Assembly: GCF_004054195.1 (NCBI RefSeq)
Contig: NZ_SBIW01000002.1
Span: 62,001-126,000, forward strand
DNA length: 64,000 nucleotides
From: Mucilaginibacter gilvus
GTDB taxonomy: Bacteria; Bacteroidota; Bacteroidia; Sphingobacteriales; Sphingobacteriaceae
Reading direction: 5' to 3'
A program made the position numbers and the translations under genes. The notes beneath the pieces were generated by a model, which saw only the letters and a program-made list of their open reading frames with translations, was not told where the DNA came from and did not search any database. Shown here in pieces: positions 35,476 to 44,048 of the stretch (the stretch's first letter is position 1; each line of letters opens with the position of its first letter).

Positions 35476-36093
35476 TTATTTATCCAATATTACGAATGAA
35501 CCCTTAGCTCCTGGGATGGAACCCTTAACTACGATTAGGTTTTGCTCGCTAAATACTTTAACCACTTGAAGGTTTTGTACTTTAACACGAACGTTACCCA
35601 TTTGACCAGCCATACGCATACCTTTAAATACACGTGAAGGCCAAGAAGAAGCTCCTAATGAACCTGGTGCACGTAAACGATTGTGCTGACCGTGAGTTTG
35701 CATACCCACACCGCTAAAACCGTGACGTTTTACCACACCCTGAAACCCTTTACCTTTTGAAGTACCAACTACATCAACAAAATCACCGGCAGCAAAAATA
35801 TCTACGGTAACGGTGTCACCAAGATTTTTTTCGTCCGTGAAAGTTTTGAATTCTACAAGCTTACGCTTAGGAGTAGTGCCGGCTTTTTCAAAATGGCCTT
35901 TTAGGGGTCCGGAAGTGTTTTTTTCCTTCTTTTCGCCATACGCTAACTGAACAGCAGCGTATCCGTCTGTATCCACAGACCTGACCTGAGTTACTACGCA
36001 AGGGCCAGCTTCGATTACAGTGCAGGGAATGTTTTTCCCTGTTTCATCGAAAATGCTGGTCATTCCTACTTTTTTACCAATTATTCCTGACAT
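35476..36093 (-). CDS. rplC: Ribosomal protein L3, first gene of the detached S10 operon
   Basis: A 205-residue protein near the peptidyl-transferase centre. The start [20 protein letters not shown] is supported by homology. A longer reading frame to 36198 would put the start codon on the promoter and is rejected. [20 protein letters not shown] and the loop [20 protein letters not shown] are signatures. Unlike the usual order, rpsJ does not precede it. It has its own TATCTTTG/TTGAC promoter and a roughly 70-nt leader. Confidence 0.98.
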   Translation of the reverse strand: MSGIIGKKVGMTSIFDETGKNIPCTVIEAGPCVVTQVRSVDTDGYAAVQLAYGEKKEKNTSGPLKGHFEKAGTTPKRKLVEFKTFTDEKNLGDTVTVDIFAAGDFVDVVGTSKGKGFQGVVKRHGFSGVGMQTHGQHNRLRAPGSLGASSWPSRVFKGMRMAGQMGNVRVKVQNLQVVKVFSEQNLIVVKGSIPGAKGSFVILDK

Positions 36094-36117
36094 TTTCTTT
36101 ATTTTATTTGTGCCCAT

Positions 36118-36135
36118 CGAAGCAGTAGGGCTTCG
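36118..36135 (-). promoter_or_regulatory. Hairpin in the rplC leader
   Basis: CGAAGC and GGCTTCG pair around AGTAG in the transcribed leader, 25 bp before the rplC start. It could be part of an autoregulatory (L4-type) leader; this is inference. Confidence 0.4.
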
Positions 36136-36168
36136 TTCAAGGCATATTATTTCCCCCTTAAGGGACGG

Positions 36169-36198
36169 CAAAGATAGGAATTTTGTATTAATTGTCAA
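36169..36198 (-). promoter_or_regulatory. rplC operon promoter, Bacteroidota type
   Basis: The minus strand shows TTGACA (36193-36198), 16 bp after its end TATCTTTG (36169-36176), with 19 bp between TTG and the -7 box. It matches TTG-N19-TAnnTTTG exactly and lies about 76 bp upstream of the rplC start. Confidence 0.8.
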
Positions 36199-36420
36199 AT
36201 ACTTAACAAGTTATTTTTAAATAATTATTTGTACTTGCCAAAAAGATGTTGGAATGGATATATCAACACCTTAATTCTTCTCATTTTCAATCACATTTGG
36301 CCTTATTTTAAGCATCGCCAAAGTTGTTAGCGCGCAAAACTTCGGTCGCGCCCTCAAAAACCATCCGCCCAAATTTCGGCGCGATATTGAAAAAGTTACG
36401 GAAGTTTTTATCTTCACCGT

Positions 36421-37074
36421 ATGAAACACCTTTACCCCCTATTTGCCCTTTTAATTGTTGCAAAATTCTCCGCCGCGCAGGTGGCTCCGGATACCACTAA
36501 AAAAACGCCTCCAACGGTAACAGAATTGCCAAAAGACAAGCAGGTTTTCACCGCGATAGAACAAGCGCCTCAATACCCGGGAGGCTCGAAAGCGTTTGGC
36601 GACTATATTAGCCGCAACCTTAAATACCCGGATGTTGCCCGTTTAATAGGTATAGATGGCCGCCTGATGATGACTTTTATTGTAGAACGCGATGGCAGGA
36701 TCAGCAGCGCTACTCCTGTTAACTGCATAGGCGCAGGCTGCGAAGCAGAAGCGGTGAAGGTGTTACAGGACTCAAAACCCTGGATGCCCGGGATACAAAA
36801 CAGCAGGCCGGTTAGGGTGCAATATGCTATCCCCATTAATTTTTCGGTAGAAAAAGGCAAGGTGAAAATGAAAGACTTGCTTGCATCCAACTATGGTTTT
36901 ATATTTAATATAAAGGATAAGCTTTATACGCTTAATGAAGCAAAGGATATTATAGGAAGCTCCTTCCAGTCGGACCAGGTAAAAATTGCCGAGCCCTTTT
37001 ACAATGCCGATAACAACGCTAAGTTTTTGATGCCTGATAAAAAGGAAGTGTACGTGGTAAGGATGAAGGATTAA
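36421..37074 (+). CDS. Periplasmic TonB C-terminal-domain protein
   Basis: A 217-residue protein with a signal peptide (about 1-19) instead of the TM anchor of classical TonB. The TonB_C domain covers about 45-140: APQYPGGSKAFGDYISRNLK followed by YPDVARLIGIDGRLMMTFIV, then a GAGCEAEAVKVLQDSKPWMP segment. The remaining 75 residues are an uncharacterised extension. Such orphan TonB-domain proteins are common in Bacteroidota, and energy transduction is not certain without ExbB/ExbD contact. It is the first gene inside the gap between rplC and rpsJ, divergent from rplC. Confidence 0.8.
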   Translation: MKHLYPLFALLIVAKFSAAQVAPDTTKKTPPTVTELPKDKQVFTAIEQAPQYPGGSKAFGDYISRNLKYPDVARLIGIDGRLMMTFIVERDGRISSATPVNCIGAGCEAEAVKVLQDSKPWMPGIQNSRPVRVQYAIPINFSVEKGKVKMKDLLASNYGFIFNIKDKLYTLNEAKDIIGSSFQSDQVKIAEPFYNADNNAKFLMPDKKEVYVVRMKD

Positions 37075-37141
37075 CTATATTAGGCACCCAAAACACCAAC
37101 ATGGTTTGTATATTCCCCGTTCGGCACTGTGAGGAGAAAAG

Positions 37142-37996
37142 ATGAGGATAAGCTGGAGAATAAGAATTGGGCTAACGTTGCTTCATCATCTTTTTTTAAC
37201 CGGAAACACAGCTACAAATATTAAACTATTCGCAAAGCTGTTTAACATGTTTCGCCCGTTGAGGGGGGCCGGGTTAGTAAAACGCGGGACTATACTAAGC
37301 TACCTTTCTGTTTTTTTATCGCGCTCGTTGAGTACCCGCCAAAAGCTGGAGATATCCACCCACCACTACGCCTTCCTGCAAGCCGTTTTTTCTGCGGAGC
37401 AACTTAGCGCTTTATTTAATGAAGGAATAGAATTTTATGCAGAACAGAACAGCAGCGACCCACTCAACATCTTGTTGGTGCATAGCCCTGCCTATATCTA
37501 CGAGGGGCCTTGTGCGTTAACTTTTAATGTAAATGGCACCGAATACGCCAGGATATCATTTATGACAGCACCCGGCTACCTTTTCGGGCTGGATGATCTG
37601 AGCGTTTTTTATATCTCCTGTATGCAAAAGAAACACTCTGAAGAAGGCACCAGCAAAATTACGCATGTAAACAGCATCCATCCCGTTACTACACTATTAA
37701 AGGTATTAAAAGCCTTTGGCTCGGCGCACGGTATAGATAAATGTATAGCAGTAGCTGCCGAAAACCAGTTATCATACATCCCCGGTCGTGAGGATTATGA
37801 CTATTTTTTTAGCCTGTACGATGATTTTTGGCTATCAAAAGGTGGCTCGGTGCTGGGTACAGATTATTTGTTGCCTTTCCCCTTAGTGCAAAAGCCCATA
37901 TTGGATATCAAACAAACGCATCGCAACCGCATCCGTAAAAAGCGGACTAAATTGCAGCAAATACACAATGCGGTTTATAACAGGTTTAAGCACTAA
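37142..37996 (+). CDS. VirK/YbjX (DUF535) family protein
   Basis: A 284-residue protein. HHYAFLQAVFSAEQLSALF, the strand pair ISFMTAPGYLFGLDDLSVFY and the region SKITHVNSIHPVTTLLKVLK followed by AFGSAHGIDKCIAVAAEN match the DUF535 layout, with YDDFWLSKGG and a basic helix RNRIRKKRTKLQQ near the end. Family members in enterics (VirK, YbjX) are linked to envelope stress and resistance to cationic peptides. Molecular function is unknown. No signal peptide. Its stop touches the convergent prephenate dehydrogenase gene (1 bp apart). Confidence 0.7.
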   Translation: MRISWRIRIGLTLLHHLFLTGNTATNIKLFAKLFNMFRPLRGAGLVKRGTILSYLSVFLSRSLSTRQKLEISTHHYAFLQAVFSAEQLSALFNEGIEFYAEQNSSDPLNILLVHSPAYIYEGPCALTFNVNGTEYARISFMTAPGYLFGLDDLSVFYISCMQKKHSEEGTSKITHVNSIHPVTTLLKVLKAFGSAHGIDKCIAVAAENQLSYIPGREDYDYFFSLYDDFWLSKGGSVLGTDYLLPFPLVQKPILDIKQTHRNRIRKKRTKLQQIHNAVYNRFKH

Positions 37997-39253
37997 CTAC
38001 TCCATCAGCCGCCGTATCAACTCCGCGCTTTGCTTATTGCCTTCTTCCAGCCTGCCCTGGAAAAACGCCTGCACTTCGTTAAAATGCTTTTTGTAGCCTT
38101 CCATATCACCGTAACCAATTATGGCGCTCCACTCCCGCACCGCGGAATGAAACTCCAGATCATCGCCCCGGATCGTTTTATCGTACAGCGCGGTTTTTAT
38201 CGATTCCTCCAGCAGCTCTTCGTTCTTAAACAAATACTCGGCAATGCCCAGCCTTAAGCGGAAAGGGGGCGTTTGACAAATGAGGTTATCATAAGGGTTT
38301 ACACCCAGGTGGTACCAGGCATCAACCATACTTAATATACTAAGGTGCGAGTTTGGCTTTTGGTGCCCGGCATCCTTAGCCAGCGAAAACTCCTGCATCA
38401 CCTTATCATTAAACATAATGGGCTTGCGGCTCTCGTGGAAAACAAAATCGCGCGCCTTGTACAGCCGTTCGCGAAACGCCCCCTCCTCCTCTTTGATCAT
38501 CAGCTTAAATAGTTCCGATTCGGAATTGGCATACTGTTTCACCTGTAGCCTGGCATAGGGGTTTAAAATAGCCAGCCCGGCATACACGTGTGCCTTATAA
38601 CTAAAAATGCGCAGGGTGGTTAAGATCTTCACATTATCTATCCCTCCCGTATAGGATGCATTCTCCCAGGGAAAAAAACCGGCGGCCTTCCAGGCGGTGC
38701 CCATACTTTCGAAACCTACGTGGGTTACGGCTTGCGTATCGGCCACAATTTTATCGTGTTCGTGGAAGTCGGCAATTTCTACGATGTCCGTTTCAACCGC
38801 AGTAAAAAGGTCCAGCATCCTTTGGTACGAGTCGCCTTCATACCGGTGTGGTATCAGGATCAGCTTTTGCCCTTTTGGCTGAAAGCCCGGCCCGTGCATA
38901 GCATGAAAGGTAATGATCTGCGCATCGGCTGGCAGGTACTTTTCAAAAACGGCAATCTCCGGGTGCTTTACAGAAGTTTGCCCGGCCACAATAGCGCCAT
39001 ATTTTGTAGACGGGCCACATTGGGCAACCACCTGCTCCAGCTTATCGGCCTCTACCGAATAGATGATGAGGTCGCTTACGCGCGATACGTCCTTGCCATC
39101 GTCCATTAGTTTTATTCCTAAGGGATCCAGTTCCTGTTCTAACTTTTCGCGGTTGGCGGGCAGGTCGCAGCCGCAAACGGTGTAGCCTGCTTTCGCAAAA
39201 GCTTTAGCGTATAAACGCCCCATATCGCCCAAACCAATAAAACCTATATGCAT
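37997..39253 (-). CDS. Prephenate dehydrogenase, fungal Tyr1-like
   Basis: A 418-residue NAD(P)-dependent dehydrogenase. The dinucleotide fold starts MHIGFIGLGDMGRLYAKAFA. SDLIIYSVEADKLEQVVAQC, GAIVAGQTSVKHPEIAVFEK and HDKIVADTQAVTHVGFESMG resemble, from memory, the fungal TYR1 enzyme far more closely than bacterial TyrA. There is no chorismate mutase or ACT domain. It would convert prephenate to 4-hydroxyphenylpyruvate for tyrosine synthesis. It is not next to other aromatic amino-acid genes but inside the ribosomal operon gap. Confidence 0.8.
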   Translation of the reverse strand: MHIGFIGLGDMGRLYAKAFAKAGYTVCGCDLPANREKLEQELDPLGIKLMDDGKDVSRVSDLIIYSVEADKLEQVVAQCGPSTKYGAIVAGQTSVKHPEIAVFEKYLPADAQIITFHAMHGPGFQPKGQKLILIPHRYEGDSYQRMLDLFTAVETDIVEIADFHEHDKIVADTQAVTHVGFESMGTAWKAAGFFPWENASYTGGIDNVKILTTLRIFSYKAHVYAGLAILNPYARLQVKQYANSESELFKLMIKEEEGAFRERLYKARDFVFHESRKPIMFNDKVMQEFSLAKDAGHQKPNSHLSILSMVDAWYHLGVNPYDNLICQTPPFRLRLGIAEYLFKNEELLEESIKTALYDKTIRGDDLEFHSAVREWSAIIGYGDMEGYKKHFNEVQAFFQGRLEEGNKQSAELIRRLME

Positions 39254-39484
39254 GTTGTAAATAAAAGGCCTAATATAGGCTTTTGCTAATTACACACAAT
39301 TACCAAAAAATTGCATCTTTTTTATATTTTTAAGAAGTGAAATTTACCTATCAGGCAAAACAGGCCCGCCCCAGATAAATAATACCTTAAAATTAATTTT
39401 ACGAACTTTAGGTTACATTTTACCGTTTAAAGTAAAATGCCGCTAAAACAGAAACTTGTTTTTTCCCCCGATATGCAAAGTTAT

Positions 39485-40273
39485 ATGATAAAGCTCCTTA
39501 AATCGACCGCGATTATTTTGACCCTGCTTTTAATAAGTAGCGCGGGAACCATCTACGCGCAGGATTCTACAGCGAAGGCCAAACCGGCAGCGCTTAAACC
39601 TGTTAGCACTAAACCGGCAACGGTAAAACCGCCTGTTAAATACAATCCCTACGCAGCCAAACCGGTAGTTAAAGCGCCTAACTTACCGGCAACGCAAACG
39701 CCGGCTACCACAGGAGCCGCGGTAGTGAAGCCTGTACAGCAATACGTGCCCGAGAACCCCGCCTTGCTGAATGACAAGAGCCTTAACGGCCAATACCAAT
39801 ACCTGCTTACCAAAGTATATAACTATCAACGACCGTTGGTCTCGGCCTTATGGAAGAATGTTTCGGACACGCTGAGCGCTACCCGCCGCAAATTAAATGA
39901 GGCCAGCTCGAAACTGTCCATACAAACAAAAACTACAGATTCGCTGATGGCGGATATTAAGGCTAAAGAAGAAACCCTTTCGGCGTCAAACGCCAGGGTG
40001 GATAGCGTAAGCCTGCTGGGAATGCCGCTTACCAAAGCCACCTATAACTGGATCATGTGGGGATTGGTTGTCGGTTTCGGCGCTATCGCCGTGATCGTGA
40101 TAGCACGCTCTGGCGCGCACAGCCGCGAAGCCAGCTACCGCATTAAACTTTATAACGAATTGGAAGAAGATTACAAAACCTACAAGGCCAAAGCCAACGA
40201 GAAAGAGAAAAAGCTTGCCCGCGAACTACAAACCGAACGCAATAGGCTGGATGAATTACTGGGGAAAGGGTAA
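39485..40273 (+). CDS. Exported coiled-coil protein with one internal TM helix
   Basis: About 262 residues from the Met of MIKLLKSTAIILTLLLISSA (an upstream Met at 39437 is less likely because the signal peptide begins here). A Lys/Pro/Ala-rich linker (KPAALKPVSTKPATVKPPVK) follows. A helical coiled-coil region (about 120-180) leads into a TM helix NWIMWGLVVGFGAIAVIVIA. The C-terminal cytoplasmic coiled coil is RIKLYNELEEDYKTYKAKAN onwards. A protein spanning both sides with long helices suggests a structural or tethering role. No domain is recognised. Confidence 0.6.
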   Translation: MIKLLKSTAIILTLLLISSAGTIYAQDSTAKAKPAALKPVSTKPATVKPPVKYNPYAAKPVVKAPNLPATQTPATTGAAVVKPVQQYVPENPALLNDKSLNGQYQYLLTKVYNYQRPLVSALWKNVSDTLSATRRKLNEASSKLSIQTKTTDSLMADIKAKEETLSASNARVDSVSLLGMPLTKATYNWIMWGLVVGFGAIAVIVIARSGAHSREASYRIKLYNELEEDYKTYKAKANEKEKKLARELQTERNRLDELLGKG

Positions 40274-40450
40274 ACCACCCTGTTATGAATTACAAATACT
40301 TGAATATTAATACCTTACGCGCGTAAATTTCAATTGCTATAATTCCGTCGTTACTGTTTAGAAATGATATAAGTGCTCAAAGCGCGTCTTATAAAATCCC
40401 CCTATGCCCTAAAATGCAAATATTCGGCTATCTGAGTTTTTCAGCAGACC

Positions 40451-41830
40451 CTATTTAATATTAACTACGCAAGCACCACTTAGGTAAAGCCCCGGTACCG
40501 AAAAAATGATTTGCCCGTTGGCTACTTTTGCAATTGTTTGATAAGTTATTTTAGGGGAACCCATCGCATCTTCGCCAGTATTGGGGATAGATAGCACCGA
40601 GATGTTTACGTAACTTTTTCCGGCAAATAAAGCCAACGATTTGATATTGCTTAAATTTAATTTAACCTGTGTTACCGATGCGTTTTTTGCCCTATGTCCA
40701 TAATATCCTAATAACACTTGAAGGTTATCGGTCTGATAATTGGCAAAACATATAACATGACTATTGTTGGATTTGTAATTAAGCCTGTTTTCTAAACTTA
40801 GGTTATAGTATCTATAGGCCCACCAGGCCGCACGGGGTTGCTTAGTATCTCCATCCAGCAAGCCATCCAGCGAGTTATTAAAGCAATTGCTTTCCCCGTT
40901 TGACTCTACCCAGCAAGCTTTACAGGCCCCATCCGCCCCACCCTGTTCCAAATAATCAAAATAAGCTAATATATTACCCGGCGAAAACTGATCGGATTCG
41001 GGAATTATCTCGTTTATTTGAATGGCTTTAATTTGCAATGCAGCGTACTTGGGGTTATTAATAAATCGCGATTTAACAAGCAAAATATCATCAGCAACCT
41101 TTGGAATATCTTCGTTACTTCTAAATTCGTGCCAGCTTAGGATGTCCAATCTCAAGTTGTTTGCCAAACAATAGTCCAGGAAATTTTGGATAAAATCTAT
41201 ATCAAATTTAGAAATAGATGGCCCTGAAATTTTAGCCGCGTTACCATTAGGTGCAGCCCGAATTTGATTATATCCTTTTTTAAAAGTAGCGAAGAAGTCT
41301 GGCTGAGAAGAAGGCCAAAATCCCTTAAGGTTAGGTTCGTTCCATATGTCATAAATTGATGTTATGCCATCAGAATTGTGTTCCACCGCCACACTTTTTA
41401 CCATGTAATTCCATTTATCCGGAACTAAACTTGGCGATTCCCATGATGCAGCCGAATCTGCATGTGAATATCCAAAAACATCGCTTAACACGAAAATTGG
41501 AGCAGCCCCAAATGACTTTATTTTATTTAAAACAAACTTATTGCGGGAGCCAATTCGCCAATAGCGCGGGTTTAATTCGGTAATATATTTTGAGGGTGGG
41601 CTTTGCAAACTTAACGAATGCAAAAAACCGATCATCGACTTTGCGGGCGGCAGGCGTTTTGAACAATCAATGTAAATTACACTTTGGTTTGGTTGAGTTT
41701 GGATTGAATGAATTAAAATAAGGAAAACACCAGCCGCCAAGCAACAAAGAAACAAGGTTGCTATCCTTATTCTATTTATATAAAGGGAGTATTTACTAAA
41801 GTTTTTTTTATCCCGAAACGCAGCTAACAT
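40451..41830 (-). CDS. Membrane-anchored GH39-like glycoside hydrolase
   Basis: About 459 residues from the Met at 41828-41830 (an upstream Met at 41878 is possible). One TM anchor lies near the N-terminus (IRIATLFLCCLAAGVFLILI). The (beta/alpha)8 barrel has the acid/base glutamate in YDIWNEPNLKGFW and a second candidate glutamate in IKAIQINEIIPESD, the two-Glu layout of clan GH-A, closest to GH39-type enzymes. A beta-sandwich domain closes the protein (about 360-459). It would act on an extracytoplasmic glycan. The gene is noticeably AT-rich against its neighbours. Confidence 0.6.
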   Translation of the reverse strand: MLAAFRDKKNFSKYSLYINRIRIATLFLCCLAAGVFLILIHSIQTQPNQSVIYIDCSKRLPPAKSMIGFLHSLSLQSPPSKYITELNPRYWRIGSRNKFVLNKIKSFGAAPIFVLSDVFGYSHADSAASWESPSLVPDKWNYMVKSVAVEHNSDGITSIYDIWNEPNLKGFWPSSQPDFFATFKKGYNQIRAAPNGNAAKISGPSISKFDIDFIQNFLDYCLANNLRLDILSWHEFRSNEDIPKVADDILLVKSRFINNPKYAALQIKAIQINEIIPESDQFSPGNILAYFDYLEQGGADGACKACWVESNGESNCFNNSLDGLLDGDTKQPRAAWWAYRYYNLSLENRLNYKSNNSHVICFANYQTDNLQVLLGYYGHRAKNASVTQVKLNLSNIKSLALFAGKSYVNISVLSIPNTGEDAMGSPKITYQTIAKVANGQIIFSVPGLYLSGACVVNIK

Positions 41831-41878
41831 AAAATTCTTCCAAAATATGGCACAACGGTCCGAATAAATAATATACAA

Positions 41879-42297
41879 AAAAGGCCCGGGAAATCCTAAT
41901 TTGAGTTGCGAAACTTAAAAAAAGAAAAATAGGGGCCGATGTCAAAAGTACAAAAGAAAGCGATATAGTCTGCGATAAAAAAAAGGAGGGAAACTCGGAC
42001 ATCCCTTTATTCGTATTCTGGCAAACCCTCAAGTTGGACATCTTAAAAACAGGCAATCTTGCCATGCAAACCTGGTCGCCATGGGCTTCTGGTATCTCCA
42101 TGCGCCCGAACTGGTTGATGAGGTGGAGGGTGTTTGGATGGATTTTTTAAGCCGGCACTACTACGGATCTATGTAGATGGTTTTTTCAATCCCCTTCTAC
42201 TTTGCGTTTGTCGCAAAATCGCCACTAACAGGTCGTTTTTGCCCATTGCTGGAGGTGTTATATACTCATACCTTTGAATATCAAAACAAACAAAATT
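41879..42297. other. Gene-poor AT-rich spacer with a possible gene remnant
   Basis: About 420 bp between the glycoside hydrolase and the VOC gene. A plus-strand frame without a start codon is open from 41979 to a stop at 42176 and reads protein-like near its end (LVAMGFWYLHAPELVDEVEG and then VWMDFLSRHYYGSM). It could be a decayed 3' end of a gene, but the family is not recognised. No terminator or promoter is obvious. Confidence 0.3.
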
Positions 42298-42708
42298 ATG
42301 GCAACTCAAATTTTCGTGAACTTACCTGTTAAGGACCTTAACAAATCGGTTGAGTTTTTTACTAAACTTGGTTATACTTTTAACCCCCAATTTACCAACG
42401 AACAAGCTACCTGCATGATTGTAAGCGATACCATTTTTGTAATGCTGCTGGTAGAATCATTCTTTAAAACATTCAGCGATAAGGAGATCGCAGATTCCTC
42501 TAAGGTTGTAGAATCTATCATCTGCCTGTCTACTGATGGCCGTGATGCCGTAGACACCATCATTAGTAAAGCTGTTGAAGCCGGTGCCACTACACCTAAA
42601 GACAAAATTGATTACGGCTTTATGTATAGCGGCAGTTTCGAGGATATTGACGGGCACCAATGGGAGTATATGTGGATGGACCCGGCCGGCCCACCTCAGC
42701 AACAATAA
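42298..42708 (+). CDS. VOC-family protein (glyoxalase/bleomycin-resistance fold)
   Basis: About 136 residues from the Met of MATQIFVNLPVKDLNKSVEF (a Met 24 bp upstream is possible). Two beta-alpha-beta-beta-beta modules are seen: FVNLPVKDLNKSVEFFTKLG in the first and FEDIDGHQWEYMWMDP in the last strand, where the glutamate is the usual metal ligand. The N-terminal strand lacks the usual His ligand (VNLPV), so metal binding and activity are uncertain. Related Bacteroidota proteins are annotated as lactoylglutathione lyase-like. Confidence 0.8.
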   Translation: MATQIFVNLPVKDLNKSVEFFTKLGYTFNPQFTNEQATCMIVSDTIFVMLLVESFFKTFSDKEIADSSKVVESIICLSTDGRDAVDTIISKAVEAGATTPKDKIDYGFMYSGSFEDIDGHQWEYMWMDPAGPPQQQ

Positions 42709-42744
42709 TATTCAGAAATATTTAGGGCGGCAGCAGGAAGCGTT

Positions 42745-43959
42745 TCAGCTTTTTGGTGCCGCTTTTTTGCTTGCGCCCTCTCTTGCGTAATGAAACTTGT
42801 CCTTAAGCTTTAAAAACTCCACCTCGAAAATAAAGGAGAAGCTAACAATGATAGCGAGAAATGCCAGTTTTACAAGGATAACACCCCACATAGGTAACAG
42901 GGTGAAATACTGCATCCAGGGTTGGAAAGCCTTAACGCCGATAAACAATTCCTGCCAAATGTAAATACTGTAGGAGAGTACCCCCATCGTAGTTAAAAAA
43001 GCGGTGCTTAATAACTTCGACAGGAAATCTTTATGGCTGATGCTGATCACCATAGCAATGCCAACCAATAGAGCTGAAAGATATTCAGATACATACTTCG
43101 TATAAAAAAGGGATGTTTGCCTGTGGATAACGATAGCTACTATCACTAAAATAGTGCTTAACAAGTAATGAGCCTTTATCTTTTCGGGCTTGATGATCCC
43201 TTTAAAAATGAGAATGGAAAATAACGAGCCGATAAGTATAATGATGGGGCCTTTCCAAAACGCATACCTGCAACAGCGGATAATAAAGTGCAGAACAGGG
43301 TTGTTGCTTAACCAGTCCAATTGAAGCCCACCTATTATACATGCCAGCGGTACCAAAATAACTATGCTTAGCGATAGGATAGTATACCACCGTGTATTGA
43401 TAGCCAGCAAAATGGGGAAGCTGAAGTAAAACTGCTCCTCTACCGCCAGCGACCAGAAATGAGCCGTGTAAGGCTCATTACGCATCGGGAAGTTTTTAAA
43501 GAATAATAAAGAGGCTATAAAATCGGCCACAGGGATGTGTAAGTACAAAAAACGGTTCAACCCTATAAGCACTATCAAAAACAGCCAGGCAACCGGCAGG
43601 ATGCGCAAAGCCCGGCGGATGTAAAAGTATTTTAGTGAGATCCGCCCGTTCCGCAGTTTCTCTTTTAGTAAGAGTGTGGTTATTAAAAACCCGCTTAGCA
43701 CAAAAAATATATGCGCGCTTGTGGTGCTGGAAATACTCACTCCATAGTGCCGCAGGTAATAGTTGAAACCAAAGTGGACCATCAGCAATAGTAGTATAGC
43801 CAGTCCGCGCAATCCATCTAACTCCGGGAAATGGCTTTGTTGTAGCGACTTCGGAATGGTAGTAATATCTGCGAATAACTTGGCGATGAATTGTTTAAGA
43901 GCTTTTAAAGGCATCGGTATAACTTTGATTATACTCCAAACATACTGCAAAAGCTTCAA
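42745..43959 (-). CDS. Acyltransferase-3 (OafA-type) membrane protein
   Basis: A 404-residue protein with about ten TM helices. The Acyl_transf_3 signature is FPELDGLRGLAILLLLMVHF, with the catalytic-type histidine in MVHFGFNYY. FFVLSGFLITTLLLKEKLRN and FYIRRALRILPVAWLF are family motifs, and WSLAVEEQFYFSFPILL is the third. There is no extracytoplasmic SGNH domain. It likely O-acetylates a surface glycan or lipid. Divergent promoters and target unknown. Confidence 0.88.
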   Translation of the reverse strand: MKLLQYVWSIIKVIPMPLKALKQFIAKLFADITTIPKSLQQSHFPELDGLRGLAILLLLMVHFGFNYYLRHYGVSISSTTSAHIFFVLSGFLITTLLLKEKLRNGRISLKYFYIRRALRILPVAWLFLIVLIGLNRFLYLHIPVADFIASLLFFKNFPMRNEPYTAHFWSLAVEEQFYFSFPILLAINTRWYTILSLSIVILVPLACIIGGLQLDWLSNNPVLHFIIRCCRYAFWKGPIIILIGSLFSILIFKGIIKPEKIKAHYLLSTILVIVAIVIHRQTSLFYTKYVSEYLSALLVGIAMVISISHKDFLSKLLSTAFLTTMGVLSYSIYIWQELFIGVKAFQPWMQYFTLLPMWGVILVKLAFLAIIVSFSFIFEVEFLKLKDKFHYAREGASKKAAPKS

Positions 43960-44048
43960 ATATATAGCTATTGAATAACAGCATCAGTCAATATAATCCA
44001 TAACAGAATTAGTTGTTTAAGTTCTGCACCCGGGGGTAATACTATATA

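Noticed and set aside
36094..36198. N-terminal extension of L3 from an upstream Met
   Set aside because: It would start on the -35/-7 promoter, and the conserved L3 N-terminus is [10 protein letters not shown].
41808..42101. Minus-strand 97-codon frame upstream of the glycoside hydrolase
   Set aside because: Hydrophobic by AT-rich composition, overlaps the hydrolase start in another frame, with no family resemblance.
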